A DNA stretch of 26,151 nucleotides from Methanomassiliicoccaceae archaeon. Lineage in GTDB: Archaea > Thermoplasmatota > Thermoplasmata > Methanomassiliicoccales > Methanomethylophilaceae. The notes beneath the pieces were generated by a model. The model was given only the letters and a program-made list of their open reading frames with translations, made no database searches and was not told where the DNA came from. Location of the stretch: contig JAIRJQ010000053.1 in the NCBI GenBank assembly GCA_031260545.1, forward strand, positions 1-26,151. Direction: 5' to 3'. Every line of letters begins with the position of its first letter. Within the stretch, counting starts at the first letter, position 1. Below, piece after piece: positions 14,601 to 20,403 of the stretch. The position numbers and the translations under genes are program-made.

Positions 14601-16220
14601 GATTGGGTGATGTTACCGTCAGAGAAGGATTTCGAATACGGTACCGAAGTAAAGGTAAGGGCATCCAATGCCGGCGGATACGGATTCTCGTACTGGTCAG
14701 GGCACCTCTTTGGAACGGATTCCGATCCCGCATCGATGATCATGAATGCTGACAGGCACATAGAGGCGTTCTTCTATGACGAAAGCGACCACAGCGTTCT
14801 GAAACTTGATGCGGCGGCGACCGGCGGTAAAGTGATGTGGTCCGTAGGTCCAAGCACACCCGTTCAGTTAAGCACGGCAGAGGTCAGATTCAGCAAGACG
14901 GTGACCGTCGATCTGGAAGCAAAAGCGGACAGCGGATACGTCTTCCGCACATGGACAGGCGATCTCGCAGGCACGGCATCGTCAAAGACACTGACGATGG
15001 GTGACGACAGAACGGTAGGTGCGATATTCACCGATAACTCGCTTGATCAAACAACGAACCGTACGTTATCACTCGGTACGTTAACAGGAACGGGGACCAT
15101 AGAATACCGTATAGGCAGCACGGGCGAGTGGGCGGTACTTGAAAGCATAATGCTTCCGAATAATACAACAGTTGAACTGAAAGCATCCGCAGGATCGGGA
15201 CACACATTCAGGATGTGGACAGGCAGCATGGCAGGTACGGGATCATCAGCAACGCTGACAATGAACGGTAACAAGACGGTCGGAGCGTTATTCACCGATG
15301 ACGATCTGGATCAAAGTACGAACAGGACGTTATCAGCGGGTACGCTGACAGGAAAGGGAACGATAGAATACCGTATAGGAACGAACGATGAATGGACGAC
15401 GCTTACGTCCGTCGTACTCCCGGACGACACGGCCGTTGAACTGAGATCAGCGGCAGCATCAGGATCGACATTCCGCACATGGGCGGGAGACATCGGAGGA
15501 ACATCGGCATCGTTATCGATCACTATGAACGGCAACATAACGATAGGTGCGGTATTCACCGATGATTCATATGACGGCAGGAGCAACAGGACGCTGACAT
15601 TAAGCACAATTATAGGTCCCGGAACCGTAGAATACCGTGTAAAGAACGGGACATGGGCGGAACTTCTGACCGTGACAGTTCCGAACAACACGGAAATAGA
15701 ACTGAGAGCGACCACGGACATCGGCTCCGTATTCGGAGGATGGGCCGGAGACCTCAGCGGGAACGCATCACAGATAACGGTCAGAATGAACACCAGCAGA
15801 ACAATAGGAGCGGTATTCTTTGAGGCCAATTACACAATAACCGTGATCGCCGAAGAGGGAAGCACATTCAGATATACGTTAGGCAACGACAAAGCATGGG
15901 AAGAGTTCACTATCGGCCCTTCGGGATCATACACAATAAAGAATGTCCCTAACGGTATAGTGATAACAATAGAAGCGATACTCTTCGAAGGATACGAAGC
16001 ATCATGGAATATCGGTGACGGTAAAGCGATCAAGAACAACACGCACACATTCACCGCGTCGAACGATCAGAGCATAACGGTGACGTTCACGCCGCCCAAG
16101 ACCAGCACTGAGAAGAAGGATATGATGCTGTGGATAGTGGCCATACTTATGCTGATCCTGGTGGCGGCATTACTGATAAAAGCGGCCGCCAGCAGGGAGA
16201 AGAAGAAAAAGAAAAAGTAA
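11607..16220 (+). CDS. Giant modular cell-surface (adhesin-like) protein with Ig-like and InlB/Flg_new-type repeats
   Basis: 1537 residues from ATG 11607. A basic N-terminus (1-27) precedes a hydrophobic helix (28-52), acting as signal anchor or uncleaved signal peptide. Next comes a Thr/Asn-rich beta region with Gly-rich IGGG repeats (about 190-270, beta-helix-like). A fibronectin-III-like stretch follows (about 380-490, QSGTTYYMVSFLA), then five Ig-like repeats (491-978) and six InlB-B/Flg_new-like repeats (979 to about 1498). A C-terminal membrane helix (1506-1528) ends in SREKKKKKK. The topology is a large extracellular stalk held by its ends, as in adhesin-like proteins of gut methanogens. 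The ligand is unknown. TTG 11499 would add 36 basic residues; ATG with AAGAGTGAT before it is preferred. The repeats resemble those of gut bacteria, so transfer of modules is plausible. The gene is flanked by hairpins. Confidence 0.88.
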   Translation: MGRNGSKSKEKRGNKKGKERRDGRASKYVSASIVTIAIALALLMTAAFLVILPQDGAPEKDPRDDDDSGYERTAPAAPITSLPIYLDDRTAANGSGTVYTFANDTISFTTAADGKEYEITQKSTTALKMSITIPANVNVKLIVNGIFITGNINVNNSATSSLTMLLADENVIRGSIIAAKDATLTIDDYTAGGKSGGKLTVTATASGSAGIGGGNDSSGGKITINGGTVTATGAGDGAGIGGGAGTNNGAAAITIGSTADVKAYSYGKKPPIDANGTVGGGACFVNASLNAAFSAPSTDIFVYADGDRGTLLNTLSIPAKCLNFAFTTGSDVNAKFNLYAKLSAKDIRVIDTVNGNSAVLSPVNDGSSPVAVKLRSVPSSGSPSVANIGTNSATFVNTGQNLNGYTYASGGFRYSTEKNNDGKLTGTVTTVNWASFTTDQINQLVSSLQSGTTYYMVSFLAIQEDMTQLWLNGGPAESMAVEFRTVDIIDVTFTAKQTGGKFGTADSAGIVIEFSKEVTGLKASDITVTNGTGSVTKGTLSGSGKTWTLSLSGVADQGDVTVNIKDFSNFIVETGSRTVAVYKDERTHVTFTASQTGGTSGTTDSTGIVIEFSKDVTGLTANDIKITNGKGSAVKGPLTGSGKTWTLSLSSVGSEGNLTISISDFGDFAVDTASQTVTVYKDPRVQVTFTASQTGGTPETANSKGIVIEFSKEVTGLTANNITITNDTGSAVKGQLTGSGEKWTLSLSSVALEGDVTISISDFGDYVVDTVPQTVAVYKDERTHVTFTASQTGGASGTADSAGIVIEFSKEVTELTANNITMTNGTGSAVKGTLTGSGKTWTLSLSSVASQGNVTIKISDFGDFAVDTASQTVAVYKDGRTHVTFTASQTGGSSGTTDSTGIVITFSDDVTGLTASDITIASGTGSAVKGALSGSGRTWTINITNVEEGDVNVAIRNFGSYAVTTVSETVDVYQGEQERFTLTSSSSSGGTIEWFDGSDWVMLPSEKDFEYGTEVKVRASNAGGYGFSYWSGHLFGTDSDPASMIMNADRHIEAFFYDESDHSVLKLDAAATGGKVMWSVGPSTPVQLSTAEVRFSKTVTVDLEAKADSGYVFRTWTGDLAGTASSKTLTMGDDRTVGAIFTDNSLDQTTNRTLSLGTLTGTGTIEYRIGSTGEWAVLESIMLPNNTTVELKASAGSGHTFRMWTGSMAGTGSSATLTMNGNKTVGALFTDDDLDQSTNRTLSAGTLTGKGTIEYRIGTNDEWTTLTSVVLPDDTAVELRSAAASGSTFRTWAGDIGGTSASLSITMNGNITIGAVFTDDSYDGRSNRTLTLSTIIGPGTVEYRVKNGTWAELLTVTVPNNTEIELRATTDIGSVFGGWAGDLSGNASQITVRMNTSRTIGAVFFEANYTITVIAEEGSTFRYTLGNDKAWEEFTIGPSGSYTIKNVPNGIVITIEAILFEGYEASWNIGDGKAIKNNTHTFTASNDQSITVTFTPPKTSTEKKDMMLWIVAILMLILVAALLIKAAASREKKKKKK
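13077..14540 (+). repeat. Five tandem Ig-like repeat units of about 294 bases
   Basis: Units begin at 13077, 13371, 13665, 13959 and 14253, so the first four are exactly 294 bases (98 codons). The fifth is slightly shorter and more diverged. Each encodes the pattern VTFTASQTGG...GIVIEFSK.VTGLTAN.IT...GSAVKG.L.GSGKTWTLSLSSV...VYKD. Units 2-4 are very alike at DNA level, which indicates recent duplication or gene conversion. Confidence 0.95.
14541..15830 (+). repeat. InlB-B/Flg_new_2-like repeats of about 264 bases
   Basis: Units start near 14541, 14796, 15057, 15321 and 15585, with a degenerate sixth from 15831. Units 3 and 4 are exactly 264 bases. The consensus is NRTLS.GTLTG.GTIEYRIG...W..L....LP..T.VELRA.A.SG..FR.WTGD..GT...LTMNG..T.GAVFTDD. 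The W-x-G and final AVF are typical of the divergent InlB B-repeat domain. Confidence 0.9.
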
Positions 16221-16274
16221 GGCTCCGCAGGCGTATACGAGGACAGGGAGATAACACCTAAAGAGGAGGTCAAA

Positions 16275-16308
16275 GAGGAGGATCATAGATCCTCCTCATG
16301 ATATTTTC
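16275..16308 (+). terminator. Hairpin terminator of the surface-protein gene
   Basis: GAGGAGGATC pairs perfectly with GATCCTCCTC around a 3-base loop (16275-16297), followed by ATGATATTTTC. The ten-pair stem and T-tract lie about 55 bases after the stop codon. Confidence 0.7.
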
Positions 16309-16311
16309 ATT

Positions 16312-16347
16312 AGGTATGCGTTTCTATAAGCGCATCGGCAGGTATGC
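16312..16347. promoter_or_regulatory. Direct repeats AGGTATGC and hairpin upstream of pyrB
   Basis: AGGTATGC occurs at 16312-16319 and 16340-16347, 28 bases apart. Between them ATGCGTTT/AAGCGCAT can pair around CTAT (16316-16335, one G-T pair). The spacing is close to three helical turns. It lies 45-80 bases before the pyrB TATA box, so it could bind an activator or repressor. This is inference from position only. Confidence 0.3.
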
Positions 16348-16390
16348 ACATATGCGTGCGCACCCAAAGAATACGGAGTCGGAACAAAGA

Positions 16391-16400
16391 GGTTAAATCG
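16391..16400 (+). promoter_or_regulatory. TATA box of the pyrBI operon
   Basis: GGTTAAATCG, preceded by AAAGA as a possible BRE, is centred about 30 bases before the pyrB ATG. The transcript is leaderless or nearly so. Confidence 0.5.
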
Positions 16401-16425
16401 TCAGCTTCGATACAGATGTGAGAAT

Positions 16426-17358
16426 ATGAGCTTCTACGACAAAGATATTGTTTCTATCAGGGACTTCGACAGAAAACAGATCGAGGAGATCCTCCGCGTT
16501 TCCGAAAGGATGGTGCCGTACGCGTTAGGCAAGAAGAGGACCAAGGTCCTGGAGGGAAGGATCCTCGGCAATCTGTTCTTCGAACCTTCCACACGTACCC
16601 GTTTATCATTCGAGAGCGCGGCGCACAGACTGGGCGTCGATGTCATTGACGTTTCCGAGATGTCGGCGACATCCATCTCCAAGGGCGAGACACTGGCCGA
16701 TACGATAAGAATGGTGGACGCCTACTGCGACCTCATCGTATTAAGACACCCTCACGAGGGAGCCGCACGGCTGGCAGCTAAATTCTCCGAAAATCCGGTA
16801 ATAAATGCGGGTGACGGTGCCGGTTCACATCCGACGCAGACGTTACTCGATCTTTTCACGATAAAGAGGGCCAAAGGCAAGATCGAAGGCCTCAACATCG
16901 TTCTCGTGGGCGATCTGAAGTACGGGCGCACAGTTCACTCGCTGATCGACGCATTGACAGAATTTGGTGCAAATCTAACATTCGTTGCTCCCGAGACATT
17001 ACAGATGCCCGAGGATAACGTAAAACATGTGAAAGGAAAGGGCGCAAAACCTCAGTTCACCGATAAGCTTGAGCATGTGATACCGCACGCGGATGTTCTG
17101 TACGTGACACGCATACAGAAGGAAAGGTTCCCCGATCCGTCAGAGTATAACAAAGTGGCCGGAATGTACCGCATAAACAACGAAATGTTAAGGGAAGCGA
17201 AAAAGGACCTGGTGGTATTGCACCCTCTCCCGAGGGTGGACGAGATAGCGCCGGAAGTTGATGACACATTGCACGCGAAATATTTTGAACAGGCGTTCAA
17301 CGGCATACCTGTAAGAATGGCACTGCTCTACCTGATACTGGGAGGCGAAGGACTGTGA
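16426..17358 (+). CDS. pyrB: Aspartate carbamoyltransferase, catalytic chain
   Basis: 310 residues, the standard length. It joins carbamoyl phosphate and aspartate into N-carbamoyl aspartate, the committed step of pyrimidine synthesis. FFEPSTRTRLSFESA (51-65) contains the carbamoyl-phosphate-binding STRTR. GDGAGSHPTQTLLDLFTI is the central conserved block, VLVGDLKYGRTVHSL starts the aspartate domain, and HPLPRVDEI begins at residue 266. It is followed by pyrI with a GTGA overlap, so catalytic and regulatory chains are made together and should form the allosteric holoenzyme. The promoter lies directly upstream. Confidence 0.98.
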   Translation: MSFYDKDIVSIRDFDRKQIEEILRVSERMVPYALGKKRTKVLEGRILGNLFFEPSTRTRLSFESAAHRLGVDVIDVSEMSATSISKGETLADTIRMVDAYCDLIVLRHPHEGAARLAAKFSENPVINAGDGAGSHPTQTLLDLFTIKRAKGKIEGLNIVLVGDLKYGRTVHSLIDALTEFGANLTFVAPETLQMPEDNVKHVKGKGAKPQFTDKLEHVIPHADVLYVTRIQKERFPDPSEYNKVAGMYRINNEMLREAKKDLVVLHPLPRVDEIAPEVDDTLHAKYFEQAFNGIPVRMALLYLILGGEGL

Positions 17359-17822
17359 TAGAGATAAAGGTGGCACCGATAAGGAATGGTACGGTCATAG
17401 ACCACATAACGGCGGGACAGGCGCTCAATGTTCTGAAGATATTGGGCGTTAACGAATACAATATCGATTCGACGATAAGCGTTCTGATACGCGTTCCGTC
17501 AAAGAAGGAAGGGACGGGCGGATGGAAGGATGTTGTCAAGGTCGAGGACCGGGAACTTGATACGAAGACGGTCGATAAGATTGCGTTGATAGCCCCGAAC
17601 GCCACGATAGTGATAATTCGCGATTATTCCGTCGCGGAGAAGAAGAAGGTGCTGTTATCATCGTCAATATCGGGACTCGTCAGATGCAGCAATCCGCACT
17701 GCATCACCAATAAGAATGAGCCAGTCGCTCCGGAGTTCGAGGTCATATCAAAAGATCCGCCGACACTGAGATGCAAATATTGTGACAGAACGATGTCAAA
17801 GATATCCGACAATCTGATATGA
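17355..17822 (+). CDS. pyrI: Aspartate carbamoyltransferase, regulatory chain
   Basis: 155 residues, the usual length. The N-terminal allosteric domain starts IEIKVAPIRNGTVIDHITAGQALNVLKILG, the nucleotide-effector site for CTP/ATP. The C-terminal zinc domain has C111-x4-C116 and C140-x2-C143, the four cysteines that bind structural zinc and dock onto PyrB. Translation begins at GTG 17355, whose last two bases are the start of the pyrB TGA stop (GTGA overlap). The next gene starts only four bases after its stop, so the operon continues. Confidence 0.97.
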   Translation: MIEIKVAPIRNGTVIDHITAGQALNVLKILGVNEYNIDSTISVLIRVPSKKEGTGGWKDVVKVEDRELDTKTVDKIALIAPNATIVIIRDYSVAEKKKVLLSSSISGLVRCSNPHCITNKNEPVAPEFEVISKDPPTLRCKYCDRTMSKISDNLI

Positions 17823-17826
17823 TACG

Positions 17827-18360
17827 ATGAGGCTGATCATAGTCACGGGAATGCCGGGAACAGGAAAGGAAGAGTTCCTGAACGTCGCATCCGACATGGG
17901 GATACGATTCATCAGGATGGGCGACGTTGTGAGAGAAACATACCAATTCCGGGACGCTGCATGCAAAGAGATGAGCGTCGGTGAATTTGCGGAATATGAA
18001 AGAAAAAAGCACGGATACGATATATGGGCGAAAAGGTCGCTCGAAAGGACCAACGGCGACGTGTTCTTGGTGGACGGGTGCAGAAGCATCGACGAGGTGA
18101 ACGCGTTCCGTTCTCTGACAGATGATGTAACTCTCGTCGCGATACACTCAACCCCAGAAACGAGATATCGGCGGCTCGTTAAACGCAACAGGGATGACGC
18201 CCCCGCCACGCTGGAAGAGTTCATCAAGCGTGACGAAAGGGAGATGGGCTGGGGCATCGCAAAAACAATAGCATTGGCGGACGTCATGGTCCCGAACGAT
18301 ACAACACTGGAAGATTTTCACGCAGCGTCAAAGAATGTGCTGGAAAGGCTGATCCGATGA
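17827..18360 (+). CDS. UPF0200-family P-loop nucleotide kinase-like protein
   Basis: 177 residues with the Walker A motif GMPGTGK (8-14) after a short hydrophobic strand. FIRMGDVVRE and a DGCRSIDEVNAFR block follow, and the late ETRYRRLVKRNRDDAP resembles the lid and adenine-binding region of adenylate-kinase or dephospho-CoA-kinase-like proteins. This matches the archaeal family known as UPF0200 (COG0237-like), whose substrate has not been settled to my knowledge. It starts four bases after pyrI and shares an ATGA overlap with the small gene downstream. Placement in a pyrimidine operon suggests, but does not prove, a nucleotide-related substrate. Confidence 0.8.
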   Translation: MRLIIVTGMPGTGKEEFLNVASDMGIRFIRMGDVVRETYQFRDAACKEMSVGEFAEYERKKHGYDIWAKRSLERTNGDVFLVDGCRSIDEVNAFRSLTDDVTLVAIHSTPETRYRRLVKRNRDDAPATLEEFIKRDEREMGWGIAKTIALADVMVPNDTTLEDFHAASKNVLERLIR

Positions 18361-18620
18361 GATATTCTGTTACGCGGTTATGCGGCGGAAAAGCGTTAAT
18401 GGCGGCACCCAAGGACCCTCTGGATATCGATCTTGATGACGCCGCCGACATCCTGGGATCCGCCGGGACAGTAAAGGGTCACGATGACATGATGCTCGTG
18501 ATGCTGTGGAAAGGAATGGAAGTGACGTTATATTCGCAAGGCAAGGTCATGTTCCATCCGCTGGACGACAGGAGCACCGCAATAAAGTATGCGGATGAGA
18601 TACTCGGGATGCTTGGGTAG
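18357..18620 (+). CDS. Small conserved-looking protein of unknown function
   Basis: 87 residues from ATG 18357, overlapping the previous stop (ATGA), or 73 from ATG 18399 (MAAPKDPLDIDL), which may be the true N-terminus. Visible features are an acidic helix DLDDAADILGSAG and a beta-rich tail with MEVTLYSQGKVMFHPLDDRSTAIKYADEILGML. It has no membrane segment, no cysteine pair for metal and no known motif. The tail's strand-GK-strand-helix pattern recalls small alpha/beta binding domains, but I do not recognise the family. It ends in TAG, one of only two TAG stops noticed in the window. It is the last gene of the pyrBI operon. Confidence 0.7.
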   Translation: MRYSVTRLCGGKALMAAPKDPLDIDLDDAADILGSAGTVKGHDDMMLVMLWKGMEVTLYSQGKVMFHPLDDRSTAIKYADEILGMLG

Positions 18621-18629
18621 ATTATATCT
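18621..18629 (+). promoter_or_regulatory. TATA box of the DUF92 gene
   Basis: ATTATATCT immediately follows the TAG of the previous gene and is centred about 28 bases before ATG 18653. A leaderless transcript separate from the pyrBI operon is likely. Confidence 0.55.
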
Positions 18630-18652
18630 ATGTTCCCGTTAATTACGTGCGG

Positions 18653-19381
18653 ATGGAATTACTGGATCTGCTGACAATAATATTCTTGGCAGGGCTGCTG
18701 TCGATACTGGCGCAGTATCTCGGTCTTCTGACGTTCGACGGTGCGGTAGCTTCATTGGGGATAGGACTCGTAATAGGGTTCTTCGGTTCCGTTGACTGGC
18801 TCCTGATACTGATAATATTCACCGGACTGGGATTTGCGGCGACCTTGGTCGGACTTGCCAAGAAAAGGGCAAAAGGGCACCAGGAAGGATCTTACGGGGA
18901 GAGGATGTACAAGAACATCCTTGCCGTCGGTATCGCACCGTGCGTATTCGCCGTTCTCTGTTATTTCACGGCTGACGAACATTACACTCTGTTATCAATC
19001 GCATACATCTCGTCAATAACGGTCGCCGCCGCCGATACGATAGCAAGCGAGGTAGGCGTGAAGGATAAGAAAGTATGGCTTATCACATCATTCAAAAGAG
19101 TAGAACCGGGAACGGACGGCGGCATCTCGGTCATGGGCACCGGATTAGCATTACTGGCGGCGATCGTGGTGGCCGCGATCGGATGGTACTTCATTTTCGA
19201 TAAACCGTGGGATATGATGTTCCTTATACCCGTGACGGCAGGAATGGTCGGCTGTTTGATGGACAGTGTGTTCGGCGCCACGCTGGAACGCAGAGGGTAT
19301 CTTTCAAAATATACCAATAATGCGTCAACAGCGATGATAGGTTCAATTTTCGCCATGGCCGTGTATACGTTCATGTTCTGA
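18653..19381 (+). CDS. DUF92 family integral membrane protein (VTE6/TMEM19-like)
   Basis: 242 residues with about six or seven membrane helices. The DUF92/COG1836 signature is visible: GxAATLVGLAKKRAKGHQEGSYGERMYKNILAVG, then AAADTIASEVGVKDKKVWLITSFKRVEPGTDGGISVMGT, with polar residues between helices that form the active site. Plant VTE6, in the same family, phosphorylates phytyl phosphate with CTP, so a role in prenyl or phytyl phosphate recycling for archaeal lipids is possible here. That extension is inference. A GTG at 18647 adds two residues, but the ATG fits the TATA spacing. It is convergent with porB. Confidence 0.88.
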   Translation: MELLDLLTIIFLAGLLSILAQYLGLLTFDGAVASLGIGLVIGFFGSVDWLLILIIFTGLGFAATLVGLAKKRAKGHQEGSYGERMYKNILAVGIAPCVFAVLCYFTADEHYTLLSIAYISSITVAAADTIASEVGVKDKKVWLITSFKRVEPGTDGGISVMGTGLALLAAIVVAAIGWYFIFDKPWDMMFLIPVTAGMVGCLMDSVFGATLERRGYLSKYTNNASTAMIGSIFAMAVYTFMF

Positions 19382-19434
19382 TGATCATCTCAAATATCGC
19401 GCAGATCACATGAGACGATCTATTTAATTCAAAG

Positions 19435-19467
19435 AAAAAAACAAAAGAGAATGGGGGTTGCCCATTC
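19435..19467 (-). terminator. Hairpin and T-tract terminator of the por operon
   Basis: On the minus strand GAATGGG, overlapping the porB stop codon, pairs with CCCATTC across a 5-base loop (19449-19467). TCTTTTGTTTTTTTC follows immediately. This is a textbook intrinsic-type terminator. Confidence 0.75.
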
Positions 19468-20389
19468 AGAGTTTGCAAAGTTTTTGTAACCTTTCCCATT
19501 TTTTGTCGATATCCGCCTGTGCGTCCTCGATGAGGTCCCTCCATTTGTCCTTCATCAGATGTTTGAACCTTCCCTGGGCATTCAGCCAGTCGGTCAACGG
19601 TCTCTTTGCGAGTTTGCCTTCAGCGATCTTTGCGCTTTCCGCGGTAAGACGGTAGTTGCCGTTCTCCACCTCATACAAAGGCCATACGCACGTCTCCACC
19701 GAAAGAAGAGCAAGCGCTATCGTGTCCGACGGGTCCGTCCTCCATCCTCTCGGGCAGGGAGACATTGCGTTTATGAACGCAGGCCCCTTGCATTCGAAAC
19801 CCTTTCCGCATTTGGCGATCATGTCACGCCAGTTGTGAGGGGACACCTGAGCAACATACGGGATATTGTGGCTGGCGACTATCATCGTCAGGTCCTTCGG
19901 ATATCCAACTTTACCGGGAATGACAGAACCGGCGGGCGATGTGGTCGTCGACGCACCCAAGGCGGTCGCGCCCGATCTCTGGATGCCGGTGTTCATGTAC
20001 GCCTCATTGTTCATGCACACGTACATCATCTGGTGCCCTCTTTCCAACGCTCCGGACAGCGCCTGGAATCCTATGTCGTACGTTCCGCCGTCCCCGGCGA
20101 ACGCGACGAATCTGACGTCCTCTTTTATCTTACCCTGTCTTTTTAACGCCTGGTAAGCTGCTTCCGTTCCGGCGCACGTTGCCGCTGCGTTACCGAACGC
20201 GGTGTGTATCCACGGCACGTTCCATGCGGTGTACGGGTATATTGACGTTGAGACCTCAAAGCACCCGGTCGCATTCGACACGACAACCGGTTTATCGGTA
20301 GCCATTAACACCTGCCTTACGATTATGCCTTCGCCGCATCCGGCGCAGAGCCTGTGGCCCGATGTCAACCTTGTAGGCGACTTTGACAA
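19466..20389 (-). CDS. porB: Pyruvate:ferredoxin oxidoreductase, beta subunit
   Basis: 307 residues from TTG 20389. It is the thiamine-diphosphate-binding subunit. GHRLCAGCGEG near the N-terminus and NATGCFEVSTSIYPYTAW supply three of the [4Fe-4S] cysteines. AGDGGTYDIG (about 98-107) is the TPP/Mg motif, and NNEAYMNTGIQRSGAT follows it. The enzyme carboxylates acetyl-CoA to pyruvate with reduced ferredoxin in autotrophic methanogens, or runs in reverse. Start problem: the upstream codons read I-A-S-L-K-E-L before S-K-S, matching the N-terminus usual in this family. A strong GGGGGTGA lies at 20412-20419, but no ATG, GTG or TTG occurs at the right distance, only ATA at 20407. TTG 20389 is the first standard start. 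It is the last gene of the operon. Confidence 0.94.
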   Translation of the reverse strand: MSKSPTRLTSGHRLCAGCGEGIIVRQVLMATDKPVVVSNATGCFEVSTSIYPYTAWNVPWIHTAFGNAAATCAGTEAAYQALKRQGKIKEDVRFVAFAGDGGTYDIGFQALSGALERGHQMMYVCMNNEAYMNTGIQRSGATALGASTTTSPAGSVIPGKVGYPKDLTMIVASHNIPYVAQVSPHNWRDMIAKCGKGFECKGPAFINAMSPCPRGWRTDPSDTIALALLSVETCVWPLYEVENGNYRLTAESAKIAEGKLAKRPLTDWLNAQGRFKHLMKDKWRDLIEDAQADIDKKWERLQKLCKL

Positions 20390-20403
20390 TTCTTTTAACG
20401 AGG

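Noticed and set aside
12170..15829. Several minus-strand frames (up to 248 codons) opposite the surface-protein gene
   Set aside because: They repeat with the same 294- and 264-base period as the plus-strand gene and are Val/Pro/Ser-rich shadows of its repeats.
13077..15830. Regular repeats that could be mistaken for a CRISPR or satellite array
   Set aside because: The units are 264-294 bases long, stay in one reading frame and encode Ig-like or InlB-like domains, so they are protein repeats.
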